The notes: a model not told the origin generated them from the sequence alone. Shown: positions 1 through 9,158, counted from the first letter of the stretch. The stretch: DNA of 11,466 bases from Phoronis ovalis (GCA_028565635.1 JAOXYB010052901.1:1-11466); one strand, 5' to 3'. Numbers and translations: made by a program.

Positions 1-23
1 TATATGTGTGTGTGGGGGGGGGG
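1..23 (+). repeat. TG microsatellite running into G10
   Basis: An alternating TG stretch followed by ten G at 14-23; a C8 run occurs at 164-171. Simple-sequence 3' flank of the PAN-type gene. Confidence 0.7.
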
Positions 24-337
24 CCAAGAGAGGCTAATCTTTCCACATCCGTAGTGGCTCTTGCGTAATTGTGTAACCTCTTGCCACGTAACTATACGCC
101 CGGTTCCGTGATGAGGGCGTAAAAATGGTCTTGTTTTTTCAAAAGGGTTCGCACCCAACGCATCCCCCCCCATCTGACGGGCCTGTCAATGCAAGCAATG
201 CAAAACAGAACCGTGCGTGTTATATATCGCTTAAATTCAAAGTCAAACTTATTTACATTTATGTACAACACACAGATGGTGACTGAGTATCCTACTAGGT
301 CTTCACTCTTGAAAACATTCTGCATTTATAACTGCTT

Positions 338-384
338 TCACTTCTTGATATAGATTGCCATGACATCTGCTTTACCTACTTGCC
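338..384 (-). CDS. Exon 5: last coding exon, ADVMAIYIKK-stop
   Basis: Acceptor gattatttttgcag, phase 1, 47 nt including the TGA at 340-338. With the split Gly it reads GQVGKADVMAIYIKK. The ADV-x-A-I-[YF]-[VI]-K ending is the normal close of this domain. A near-identical exon at 10517-10474 confirms that it is coding. No AATAAA occurs on the minus strand between the stop and the window end; only variant hexamers (TATAAA near 331-326, CATAAA near 263-258) are present, so the polyadenylation site is not fixed. Confidence 0.85.
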
Positions 385-3300
385 CTGCAAAAATAATCAA
401 TTACAACTGGTATTATGTGAATCATGAAATTAGTGTGTGTTAGCATAACGTGTTTTAAAACAGTCTAAATCGGAGTTCAAGTCCACGACAACAGAAAACA
501 AGAATACAATACATAATTCCCATTTCATTTTGCAATCGGTCAGTGAATGTGAAACATTCCACGGTATTTGATATAGATTAACTACTGTGTCATTGCGGAA
601 AATGCGTGCACCAATAATGTGCGTGCTTCAAGAAAGTTAAATAGGACACTAATTCCTCGCTACGTATTAACACAGATACAGAAAAAAAAGTTCCAACGTT
701 TCACAAATTACATATGTTTTCGCAAAAAAAACTTAACACTAAAAACATATAACTATCGACATTCTGTTATAACGTTCAATACCTGGATCATTAAAATGTG
801 CAGCTGAATCTATGATAGAATAATAGAATTGTGGGTAATGAGATATACCCTCCCATGAACAAGCTGTTTTAAGACCATCTAACACTGTGAACCAGCCTGA
901 ATCACCTTCGCAACCGTTCCAAGAGCGACTAATGTAAAAGCGTCTGGATACGTAGCTAACAAAACTGCAAAATACAAGTTAGACAGTATTATCCTCATGA
1001 TCCTTACACGCAAGAATTTCAGTAAAACGTTACAATTAAAATAAGTTATATGCTATAAATCAATGTTTTAATCGGTCCGTAAAATGTTATATTAAATTGT
1101 ATTTAATATGCCTGCTATGCGACGATCGTCCATAGCTGCTGCTAAAAGAGCTTGCTTCATTTTTCCTTTATTAGGTCCATCAAATATTGGGACAAATCGG
1201 ATCGCATTCCAAAGCAAATATAACAATGAGCAAAATATATTGGTGAAACTTAAGAAAAAGATTTTCTCATACGGGTAATATATGTTGGCTAATTTGACTA
1301 ATTGTGGGGGACAATACACACGTAACAATGCTAGCTTGATGAGGTCAATATCCACGCGACAAAACCCAACTTCTCAAGTTTGCTTCATGACTTGCCTCAG
1401 TGCAAGATGGCAGATATAAGAAGTGATCAATTAATTATAGAGTAACATCGTATGTACCCATCACTGGAAAACTGATATCCATACAAGGTTGTATTTACTC
1501 TCCCTGGCAATAAGTCAATCCACGAGCTATTTAGAAGTGTCTCATAGCTAAACCAGTTCATCTTATCTGTTCCTGTGCCATTAAATAGTACAGTAGCCAA
1601 TTCAAACCCAGTATTATTGTATAAGCTTACTTTTACCTGCAAACATGGAAATGAAAGCGTGAGTAGAGGTCTGCTTGTTTTAATGTTTCCGCTTCTGGTT
1701 AGGCACGTTGCTTTCGCCTTTTATCAAAACAATTGTCTTTGGAAGCTTCGTCTACGATAAAAGTAATATAGACCTACTCTGCACAAAATGTTAAAGTGTG
1801 AGTACCCAAGTGAGAGAAAAAAGTTACTGACAATGTTAGGTTTCTATAATACGAAGAACATTTGACAAGTGCCGTACAAGGTTAGCGCATCTCTATCGTC
1901 TTACATGTGAGGCATGCGTGTTGTAATCATGTAGTAGTGCTGACATACTTACTTCAGTGATATTCAGCTGGCTCCACATTTCTACCAGCTCACTCTTGTA
2001 GTGGCACGCGCAGTTAGTATTCAGTTCTTTTGCTACATTTGTTGGTGATTCTGTGAAAGAGGATGAATTCCACAAATCATAGACGCTTTGATTTATTTTA
2101 GCACTTCCTTTAAATACCAAACTCCAAGTATCTAAAAATATCAACACCGACCATGCTTACCAATGTTAGGTGCATACTGAGACACACACATTTAAATTGT
2201 ACAAATGAACTGCTTGTTTTCCATGCCTTGCACATAATATGTCCTGGGTGATCTAGAAAATAACCCGAGGCTGAACACCACAAATCATAGACACTTTGAT
2301 TTATTTCAGAACTCGTTTTAAATATCAACCTCCAAATATCTAAACAGAATCCACATTGACAGATATTTACAGTGTTGGTTGAAGTAATCTTTTCGTGACA
2401 CTAGTTTTTCCACATACAATACAATGTAAATAAGTCGTCCTTGAGGCGATCTAGTTAACAACCCGAAAATATGATGGTGTAGCAGTAAGTTGGCCATTAC
2501 GACAACACCGTTCCGACAAAATTTTAGGTCAAGCACAAAGGTCCAGAAAACCCCATGACAACTCGCGACGTGTACATTTTCAGTTGCATTTCTTTAAAAA
2601 ATACCATGTCTATTGTATTTGCTTTCGTTCAAATCCCTGCGTCCGCATTTATTAACATAATACAATTTGTACACATCATTTAACAGCAACTAGTGTAAAC
2701 AATAGGTGAAGCTATTTAAGTCCGGGTTATAGACATGTCGGTATTCAATAGAATGGCATATATTAGTTTAAAAGGACTTGATTCAATGTGACTTTATATA
2801 TAATGTATCGAATATTTTTTGTAAATACGGCTTTCCTGGGAGTTCTTTTTTCAACAAAAAAATGACACACAATGGTCAATCACTCAATCCGCCTTCCCTT
2901 AAATTGTAAAAAGTACACAGTGCAACAATATATTATGTGCACCGCCGCCTATAACATAAATAGGTATGATATTGTATAGTATCATTTTTTCGAGTTATTA
3001 TCACGCCACGCATGACTCATTTTTTCAGTTTTTCATAAATATGCATGGTCTGCTCCTAAAACTGCAATGCACAAAAATATGGCACTGCGCCTTTGCTTTT
3101 TTTACCGTGCAATAAAATAATGGCAAGTAATGTCATCTGGTACTTTGATGTTACTCTCTTAAAGAATACAATAAAATTGAAGGAATTAGTTTGAAGCCAT
3201 AAAATACGCACTGTTAACACTATGATTTCCCTTATTCAATGTGTTGTTTTTAAAATGCAGCGTGCGTATTGCACTGTTCCAGGACGAGGAAATTGATTCA

Positions 3301-6300
3301 ATAATTTTGCAATTTTCCCCTTTCCAAAAGAACGCACAACGGGGACCTTTCGTCAGCTGGAAGAACCCGTATCAAGACCCACGGAAAATTTGGTGCATTG
3401 AAAATGTTAATTGATTACATATTACTAGTACTATTACAGTCTTGTACATATTTACTATTTATGGAGAAACGTATACACTGAATATAAGTATATACATGCC
3501 GTTTTATTTTCAGAATATAAGCTATTTTGACAGCAATATGTAGATTTAAGTAAATCTGTACTTGATCAACCTTAATGGAGGGCGCCACCGCTGGCGTCAA
3601 CACATAGTAAACAAAGTAACTAATAAATAAGCAGAAAGTGAATAAAATGTTTACTATCTCAACTAAAGCGGGAGGACGACGGGATGAGGTTGTATTTTTA
3701 AAAGATGTTGTTTGAATTGCAACAACGGTGGAATGATAATATTTAGCTAATAAGGTGTGGAGTCTCGTCGGAGATCACTTGTGTACGCTTTGCAATATAA
3801 ATATTAGGAAAGATTTGAAATGTCCATCGGCTGAAATGGCTGTTAACGTGCTTGGTCCACCGGGTGGCTCATGGCCGCCTTCAGTCCTGGAGAACATTCA
3901 ATATGTGGTATTGGAAAAATCGTTTTTCATCAAAAAGCCATCATTAAAAATTCAAAGTTCCAAAAGACTAGTAATATGCTAGTAATACAATTGCTAGTGA
4001 TACAAAACACTAGTTTTTTTTTGTTTGATATGGAGCTCAACAAATGCGACATATGATAGTAGAATGATTCACATAGTCACATGTATTTTGATACAGATAA
4101 CATATTTTCGTATAAACTGCAACGACTAAACATATTGTAAGCGGGATAAGGTTCTAAAGCATTCTTACTTAAAGTACACATTGTATAGTAATAATCAATA
4201 TCAACCTTAAGGGAAATATTTGTAGAGCTTATAAACATGATACCGTCTACAACAGCTGTGTTTACTAGGAAAATGAAATTTCTTGAAATAAAGTAGAAAA
4301 ACATTAAACGCGTAAATGTTACAAAGGCGCCATCGTCATCAATCCGGAATAGAGGAACTACGTATACGTCATCTGTGTGAGCACGCATATTTTGCGAGTC
4401 TCATAGTTCGATTGTATTTACAACGTGTCAAGTCTTGAGCAACTAAAAATCAAAATATTATGTAAACGTTCAAAAGGCCTATATTAACAAAAGGGGATGT
4501 TAGCAGTAATCTTTAAAAAAAAGTCTCTAGACTGGAGTGTTCCTGAGTATGTCCCGCGGAGAAAGTAAAATTATCTGCGCCAATATTGTAGCTATGTCTA
4601 TGTTTTATATAGTAAGTACAGAAGCTAACACATTGGTATAAAGTGTTGTGCAGAAATCGGTTTTGCAATTTGGATTAAGAGTCCCTGACTTCAAAATCGC
4701 TCATGCGTTGTAACAATGTTTGGTGAAAGAATTCAATTGTAGCTGACAGATAATCGTGTATCATAATATACCGGTAACAAAATAACAGCTTTAATAGCGC
4801 CATTAGAAGTACTCGTCGGAGATCGCACAAGACAGTTTAAATTATCATAACCGGAAGTAGCAAAATACTTTTCACTATTTCAAAATGCATTTTAAAAAAA
4901 CTGCAAAAGCAAAGCCATTCGATTATATGCCGTGTTCACTTTAGAACACGAGGATCACGATATAGTTGTATAGATAGTGTGGCCATAATTGTTTGAATTT
5001 TATCTTAATGCGTGACGATTCGGTAATGCTAATTTTTGATTAATTGTTTTTTAATACATAATAGAATTGTATGCATAGATGTTCTTTAATATTTTCGCGG
5101 ATTTAATAATCGTTTAAAATGAGCTATCTACCGAATCCACGATGACTGCCTGACCGAAAAAAATAGTTCCTTTCCAGCGGACAGCATTTCACCATTTGTT
5201 TCATACCCGTTCCTGTCGCTCAGTAGTATTCCAAACAGCTCATTCATGTTTCCCGTTGGTGTCTACTATTCACCCATGTTAATGTTAATTAAGCTGTTTA
5301 AGGAAACAACACAAAGCCAAGCGAACAGAATGTAGATGGTGTATTGTCGCCAATAATTCAGGTGGCAATTTAATACGGAATTTCAAAAAAAAGTTTTTTA
5401 AAATGCTCTCATTAGGAAATTAGAATGGTGAATATTTCGTTTTCACTTTGGCTTTACTAAAATATACGGATAATAATGTTTCTCTGCAATATGCTATGAC
5501 TGCCTGACCGAAAAAATAGTTCCTTTCCAGCGGACGGCTGTTCAGCATTTGTTTCATACCCGTTCTCTTATTTACAGCTCAGTCATGCTTCCGTAGGTGT
5601 CTGCTAATCACTCAGTTTAAAAGCTGTTTAAGAAAACAACACAAATCCAAACGAACAGAATGTAGATGGCGCATTGTCGCTAACAATTCAGGTGGCAATT
5701 TAACAAGGAATTTCAAAACATATTTTTTTTAAATGCTCTCATTAGAAAATTAGATTGGTGAATATTTCGTTTTCACTTTGGCTTTACTGAAATATACGGA
5801 TAAAATGTTTTCTCTACAATATGCTATGAAATATGAGGTTCAAAAAACTGTGACCTAAACTTTAGGATCATTCAATTACAGGAACAGGCTTTAATCGCGA
5901 CTGCGAGAGAGACTATTAATTTTCTAAATTGAAGGTCACTGTCCTGAGACAGACACGTCATTTTGTTTTCTTTTGTTACAGGAATGCGTTCAAAGTGAAA
6001 ATATGCAATCACTTTATTGACAGCGCTACTTGGATAATAGTAATATCGGGACAGGGATTGGAACCGTCTCGCTTGGTTATGTGTGTTAAGATTTGCCACA
6101 TGCCTGCAATAATGCTAATCACTCAGTTTAAAAGCTGTTTAAGAAAACAACACGTATCCAAACGAACAGAATGTAGATGGCGCATTGTCGCTAATAATTC
6201 AGGTGGCAATTTAACAAGGAGTTTCAAAAACAAAATTTTAAATGCTCTCATTAGAAAATTAGCATGGTGAATATTTCGTTTTCACTTTGGCTTTACTGAA

Positions 6301-7024
6301 ATATGCGGATAAAATGTTTTCTCTACAATATGCTATGAAATATGAGGTTCAAAAAACTGTGACATAAACTTTAGGATCATTCAATTACAGGAACGGGCTT
6401 TAATCGCGACTGCGCGAGAGACTATTAATTTTCTAAATTGAAAGTCACTGTCCTCAGACAGACACCTCATTTTGGTTTCTTTTGTTACATGAATGCGTTC
6501 AAAGTGAAAATATGCAATCACTTTATTGACGGTGCTACTTGGATAATAATAATATCGAAACAGGGATTGGAACCGTCTCGCTTGGTTATGTGTGTTAAGA
6601 GCTGTCACGTGCCTGCACTAATGCAGTTGATAGGTGAAAATAAGGTGTACGAGCATTCAAGTACATAGTATAATTGCAAACAGTTCATACCTGGTTTCTT
6701 AAAATATGTCCAGTCTGCTTCCTGAATTCGGTTAAATCCATCAAACTCTTCTTGTGTATAGAACTCGCAGCTTTTATTTTGTTCTTGGAATGCACCAGCC
6801 ACACATACGTCACTCTCTAATAAGCACAGATTTGTACATTCTGCCAACATCTTAGCTGTTTTATTGTTACTTTGTACAATAGTACAATTTGTACAAAAAG
6901 GCTTCTTGTGATGATATAACTGAAATTGTTGAGATCTAGAATCAGCAGATGATATGTACATAATATTAATCATCACAACTAGATTAACACACCAATAGAT
7001 GTAACGTAATTCTGTTTTCTCCAT
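338..7024 (-). CDS. Secreted PAN/Apple-like protein with lophotrochozoan-type C-terminal domain (5 exons, 306 aa)
   Basis: Spliced gene built from exons 7024-6691, 2131-1953, 1636-1458, 964-783 and 384-338, with phases 1, 0, 2 and 1 matching at all four junctions; 921 nt gives 306 residues plus stop. Residues 1 to about 28 are a signal peptide. Cys 44, 47, 63, 67, 74 and 86 form a PAN/Apple-like module. Residues about 112-306 form a domain seen, from memory, in many uncharacterised mollusc and brachiopod secreted proteins; I know no formal name for it. About ten N-x-S/T sequons suggest heavy glycosylation. Likely an extracellular binding or lectin-like protein, but the ligand is unknown. Intron 1 is about 4.5 kb; the others are 316, 493 and 398 nt. 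A paralogous last exon lies upstream at 10517-10474. Exon structure is seen directly; the family call is from memory; function is inference. Confidence 0.85.
783..964 (-). CDS. Exon 4: SRRFYI / GC.GDSGWF core of the C-terminal domain
   Basis: Acceptor gtattttgcag, donor CCAG|gtattg, 182 nt, phase 2 in and 1 out. The single first base completes the Gly codon left by exon 3. It reads FVSYVSRRFYISRSWNGCEG, then DSGWFTVLDG, TACSWEG and a P-x-F-Y-Y-S run. The RR-F-[YF]-I and GC-x-GD-x-GW motifs are the most typical part of the family, and the two cysteines (249 and 266) probably pair. The frame was found by translating the region after exon 3 in the required phase. Confidence 0.85.
1092..1248 (-). 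other. Open stretch in intron 3 with a phase-compatible acceptor (possible alternative 3' end)
   Basis: Within intron 3, a pyrimidine-rich acceptor (tctttttcttaag) is followed by a frame that would join exon 3 in phase 2 and run 51 codons to a TAA at 1094-1092. The peptide begins with a hydrophobic stretch, FTNIFCSLLYLLWNAIRF, followed by a charged tail (GKMKQALLAAAMDDRR). If used, it would replace the SRRFYI and GDSGWF core with a membrane-like segment. The ALLAAAMDDR piece looks vaguely like a TRPM pre-channel motif, so it may instead be debris. No conservation evidence. Confidence 0.2.
1458..1636 (-). CDS. Exon 3: middle of the C-terminal domain
   Basis: Acceptor ccatgtttgcag, donor GATGG|gtacat, 179 nt, phase 0 in and 2 out. 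Encodes residues 172-230 plus two bases, starting VKVSLYNNTGFELATVLFNG and continuing TGTDKMNWFS, then SSWIDLLPG and ending YQFSSDG. The order sLY..tG.e.a.v.FNGTG...NWFS...L..SSW.D....FS..G is what I remember for this domain. Four sequons (NNT, NGT, NSS, NTT). Confidence 0.85.
1953..2131 (-). CDS. Exon 2: first part of the C-terminal domain
   Basis: Acceptor gatatttttag, donor GAA|gtaagt, 179 nt, phase 1 in and phase 0 out. Encodes residues 112-171, starting DTWSLVFKGSAKINQSVYDL and containing NTNCACHYKS and a late tryptophan (EMWSQLNITE). The W-x-LVF-x-G..x-I-x-x-SVYDLW start and the C-x-C-H-Y-[KR]-S centre are the parts I associate with this domain family. Three sequons (NQS, NSS, NIT). A same-sized exon copy lies just upstream at 2339-2161. 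Confidence 0.85.
2161..2339 (-). CDS. Exon 2': tandem copy of exon 2, candidate mutually exclusive alternative exon
   Basis: Acceptor ttctgtttag, donor TTG|gtaagc, exactly 179 nt, phase 1 in and 0 out, open throughout. It reads DIWRLIFKTSSEINQSVYDL and then diverges from exon 2: the HYKS motif and late Trp are replaced and the cysteine pattern changes. Only 29 nt (2160-2132) separate it from exon 2, too short for a normal intron. Using both copies in one transcript would also put exon 2 out of frame, with a TAA after 12 codons. Both facts predict either/or use. The alternative is a recently duplicated copy that is decaying but not yet broken; the strong divergence of the second half fits that too. 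Confidence 0.5.
2371..2542 (-). pseudogene. Exon 2'': third, decayed copy of exon 2
   Basis: Lies about 204 bp further upstream with the same period. The second half and following spacer align with exon 2' (shared cgggtt..t..ctagatc.cc stretch; spacer gtaaatatctg ending ttctgtttag). The first half is weakly similar, with WTFVLDLKF in place of WRLIFKTSS. The acceptor AG is lost (ttttctgg at the expected place) and the INQSVYDLW block is gone. The frame stays open by chance or because of recent age. Start is approximate. Confidence 0.5.
3255..3400 (+). pseudogene. THAP zinc-finger domain relic, probably from a P-element-like transposon
   Basis: From ATG 3255 the frame reads MQRAYCTVPGRGN, then a TGA at 3294-3296, then FNNFAIFPFPKERT. 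This matches the start of a THAP domain: C, four residues, C, N, then a loop and a hydrophobic-FP motif. The second zinc Cys is Arg here. After FPKERT a one-base shift would bring a Trp (SWKNP) to where THAP domains carry their W. A substituted ligand, a stop and a frameshift mark it as dead. THAP domains occur at the N-terminus of P-element-type transposases and in cellular factors; inside an intron, a transposon origin is the simpler reading. Confidence 0.4.
3968..4013. repeat. Short irregular CTAGTAATA repeat
   Basis: Three direct copies of CTAGT[AG]ATA spaced 11 and 13 bases apart, followed by an inverted end (ACTAG) and a T run. Probably a minor local duplication. Confidence 0.5.
5144..5829. 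repeat. Tandem repeat A: two copies, about 354 and 332 bp
   Basis: Copy 1 runs 5144-5497 and copy 2 5498-5829. Both start gactgcctgaccgaaaa and end tctc[tg][ag]caatatgctatga. Shared blocks include tttccagcggac, gtttcatacccgtt, gaacagaatgtagatgg, aattcaggtggcaattt and gaatatttcgttttcacttt. Copy 1 carries a short insertion around gttaatgttaattaag. No terminal inverted repeats or coding potential seen. The block lies in intron 1. Confidence 0.85.
5602..6622. repeat. Tandem repeat B: two copies of a 511-bp unit
   Basis: Units 5602-6112 and 6113-6622 both begin tgctaatcactcagttt. Each contains the second half of an A unit followed by about 280 bp of unique sequence from aaatatgaggttcaaaaaac to gcctgca.taatgc. 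The copies differ at only a few percent of positions by eye, so the duplication is recent. Each unit carries a 75-codon minus-strand open frame (6099-5872 and 6608-6381). Roughly a dozen residue changes between the pair, most differences being non-synonymous, argue against coding. The array ends about 70 bp from the exon 1 donor. Confidence 0.85.
6691..7024 (-). CDS. Exon 1: signal peptide plus PAN/Apple-like module
   Basis: Encodes residues 1-111 plus one base. The start is the only in-frame ATG; the open frame runs a little further upstream but without another ATG. It has A at -3 and G at +4. A hydrophobic stretch, YIYWCVNLVVMINIMYISSA, then small residues, fits a signal peptide cleaved near residue 26-28. 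Six cysteines follow, with the typical PAN run ECTNLCLLESDVCVAGAF and a second half ending in CEFYT. N-C-T, N-K-T and N-K-S sequons are present. The exon ends CCAG|gtatga, phase 1, so the split codon becomes Asp with exon 2. The WTYFKKP end leading into DTWSLVFKG is the kind of linker I recall from related proteins. Confidence 0.85.
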
Positions 7025-7050
7025 CGTAAGTCTTTGATTAATTTTTATCT

Positions 7051-7058
7051 TATTTATA
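7051..7058 (-). promoter_or_regulatory. TATA-like box near the start of the PAN-type gene
   Basis: TATAAATA on the minus strand, about 27 bases before the ATG at 7024. Taken as a TATA box it would place transcription start almost at the ATG, leaving hardly any 5' leader. A weak AG before the ATG (aatcaaag, about 7034) could instead be an acceptor from a 5' UTR exon further upstream. In sequence this AT-rich the match may be chance. Confidence 0.2.
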
Positions 7059-7578
7059 ACGTTAGTACTCAACCACTTAAAGCAAATGTCTTATTCAGAA
7101 ATTCTTAGGAAATATATTCTCTGTTCTTTAGATTCCTACAGCCCTTCACAAAAAATAACAGGTGTGTTGTGTGTGAATTGCTTTTGATTTGATAAATGTG
7201 ATAAACGTTATAACTGTACTGTCCTCTTAGCCTAACAAACAGTCGATAGCGCTGGGTAAATTTTATACAATGCAGATAATGGGCTTCCAAATATTTACAT
7301 CTTATGAAGTAAATATTAAAAAAATAAATATTAGAAAACTAATGCAAATTTATAATTAGTTAAAGTAATATAAGCAGTGTAGACTATTGATTGAAAAACT
7401 ATGTACGAAAGCAGAAGAATAACACCGTTTTTTTAATTTCAAAAGGTAACATGGTTGTATGAGCTTCAGTTGAAGTAGTCCTAGATAGTGATAAATCACG
7501 TTACGGGTTAAACGAACAATGAGTTGGGGAAACGTTACTATAGTTCTGTTTGTCCGAATTACTACATTTTTGAGACAG
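7059..7578. other. Intergenic, AT-rich, no gene seen
   Basis: Between the divergent PAN-type gene and the TRPM-like relic. It must hold the promoter of the PAN-type gene. A minus-strand 61-codon open frame (7290-7105) looks like chance. A possible acceptor aatttcaaaag near 7445 is followed by WLYELQLK and then a stop; this could be another TRPM scrap but is too short to call. Confidence 0.4.
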
Positions 7579-7702
7579 GTACAATTTTAAGGGTTCAACT
7601 GTGCGTAAAATAATCGATGATTTAACTGGTAAAGTTTCTTTTGCAATCGATGAAGAAGTAAATGGCACAGCTTTAGTTTCTTGAAAAATCAGTAATTATC
7701 AA
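7579..7702 (+). pseudogene. TRPM-like relic, first piece (weakest)
   Basis: After an acceptor-like gagacag, the frame reads YNFKGSTVRKIIDDLTGKVS and continues FAIDEEVNGTALVS to a TGA at 7682-7684, then a possible donor at CAA|gtacat. TVRKIIDDLTGK resembles the TRPM segment just before the LxWAVL motif, and a phase 0 exit fits the next piece. The acceptor lacks a strong pyrimidine tract. Confidence 0.4.
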
Positions 7703-8588
7703 GTACATTTAATAAAATATAGTGTCGCTTACTTCAGCTAACAACGTGTCTACTTCACGGGTGGGTGTATGGGTGGCGATGTGGGTGAGTTTGTGTGGGC
7801 GTGTGGGAGTTGTGTGTGTGTGTGTGTGTGCAGTACCCGAACACCAGTTCAGACTAAAGCTTATCCCTTGGTCGTAAATACGACACCAAAGGGAAATAAT
7901 GAGGCTACACTAAAACCAGATGTTACCCACTCTAAATTAGATTACATCTAAACTACAGAATATGATAGAGTGTTATGTCATGGATAGATTTTTTAAAACA
8001 ACTATTAAAACATTACTTTACAATTATTGAAAAGTTGTTTCGAAAAAGTGCAGATTATCTATTAAGCAATAGTGTACTATAAAAGTTTTGAAACAGTAAA
8101 AGAGAATAAAAAATACTACAAACACAAAATAACTGAATGATCATGTAGTAACTTTTATTGCGCACTAATCGTTACTCAGAGATTTGTTTCTGTTCCGTTT
8201 TCCCTCAAGACATTAAACAGAGAATGTATATTTTCAGACGAAAGATTTTTAACTACAGCAGTTAATGCCAATTCGTTACATGAAGATAAGCTAACAAGTA
8301 TTATTACCCTTTAGAAAAAAACATGAATATTACAATTATTGGATAATGATTCCCGTTATCACAACTTTTTAAATCATTGCATTAAATCTACGCGGTTATT
8401 GGTTGGATACAATGACCTCCCAACGGCTGGTTAAGCGACGGATAAATTCGACGTTCGACGGTCTCTAGGTTGTACAAACTTGAATGAAGCTTTGGCATGC
8501 CTCATAGGCTTATGTTGAGAAGATATAGACTCTCATATGTGTTAATACTGTTTACGTGGGGCACCTTATATTTAATAACACTTTTCAG
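7703..8588. other. Spacer between TRPM-like relic pieces; GT-rich microsatellite inside
   Basis: No exon recognised. Holds the G-rich and TG repeat (7758-7830), a small imperfect hairpin (7865-7893, CCCTTGGTCGTA / TACGACACCAAAGGG with a two-base AA loop), and a slightly CpG-richer stretch near 8390-8470 without coding content. Confidence 0.5.
7758..7830 (+). repeat. G-rich tract and (TG)10 microsatellite
   Basis: GGGTGGGTGTATGGG and further GGG runs give a possible plus-strand G-quadruplex at about 7760-7786 (loops 1, 5 and 9 bases), followed by GTGTGGG elements and a pure (TG)10 at 7811-7830. Confidence 0.7.
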
Positions 8589-8689
8589 TTGAACCAGTAT
8601 CCACCAGAAAAAGAATTATTGATTTGGGCTTTCCTCTGAAACCGATTTGAGCTGGCAGAACTGTTTTGGAAAAATGGAAAAGATAACAG
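8589..8689 (+). pseudogene. TRPM-like relic, LIWAFL...NRFELAELFW exon
   Basis: Acceptor cacttttcag, donor AACAG|gtaaac, 101 nt, phase 0 in and 2 out. It reads LNQYPPEKELLIWAFL, then TGA at 8637-8639, then NRFELAELFWKNGKDN. TRPM channels have the consensus elflWAvl.nr.elA..fW..G.d here. The single stop is the only break in this exon. Confidence 0.7.
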
Positions 8690-8898
8690 GTAAACATACT
8701 ACAATTATATATAAGTCATAATGTATGTAAATGTAGGACGCAACTGGATGTTAATAGCTTCCTAGAAAGTAGTTTGTAATCCTTAATTGAATTGTGAAAG
8801 CCAATTAGATGACTTATTTATTAATAAAAATTATCGCTATGAGACGTTACAAATATGATGACTGTTTTCTTTTCTAAATGGTGCACTTTTATTGACAG

Positions 8899-8979
8899 CG
8901 CGTTGTTTCAAGCGTTGGCAATACATAAAATTACGGAAAAAATCCTTGATTTGAGTACACACTTAGAAAATAATTCACG
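8899..8979 (+). pseudogene. TRPM-like relic, ALFQALAIHK...LSTHLENNSR exon
   Basis: Acceptor cttttattgacag, donor TCACG|gtaaat, 81 nt, phase 2 in and 2 out, no stop. With the split codon it continues GKDN-S-ALFQALAIHKI, then a charged stretch and LDLSTHLENNSR, as in the TRPM segment GkD.i..AL.A...l..la...e...ls..L..na. Phase agreement with both neighbours supports the reading. Confidence 0.65.
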
Positions 8980-9158
8980 GTAAATTTTGCGGATGATTTT
9001 GTTTGGTGCACTGAGAAACCGGACACTATTTCATACATTCATACAATTAAATACAAATAAGGTTTAAGCAGCACTACATAAATTGTACTTTAAACGTGAC
9101 AGGAAGTGGCTCATTAGTTCAAATCGGAATTATTAATGCATATTATATATTTTCACAG

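Larger units (their letters stand above)
2546..5143. other. Intron 1, left part: no gene, scattered relics
   Basis: AT-rich intron sequence of the PAN-type gene. Holds the THAP relic (3255-3400), a small inverted repeat CGCCA..TGGCG at 3583-3596, a CTAGTAATA-type short repeat (3968-4013) and several open frames of 60-103 codons without recognisable content, the longest being 4388-4077 on the minus strand. The 13-mer ctcgtcggagatc occurs twice, near 3766 and 4812, without obvious wider similarity. Nothing else supportable was seen. Confidence 0.6.

Noticed and set aside
92-325. 77-codon minus-strand open frame after the stop of the main gene
   Set aside because: 3' flank; no motif, and the paralogous region at about 10420 does not keep the frame.
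3755-4056. Two overlapping plus-strand open frames with a GPPGGSWPPS stretch
   Set aside because: No recognisable domain; one lacks an ATG and there are no clear splice sites.
4077-4388. 103-codon minus-strand open frame in intron 1
   Set aside because: Hydrophobic, no family motif and no convincing splice sites; it is intronic to the PAN-type gene and probably chance.
5872-6608. Pair of 75-codon minus-strand open frames, one in each 511-bp unit
   Set aside because: They differ mostly by non-synonymous changes, so similarity reflects recent duplication and not protein constraint.
7025-7072. Earlier start (TTG at 7072) for exon 1
   Set aside because: Not an ATG, and it would place a charged stretch before the signal peptide; ATG 7024 has good context.
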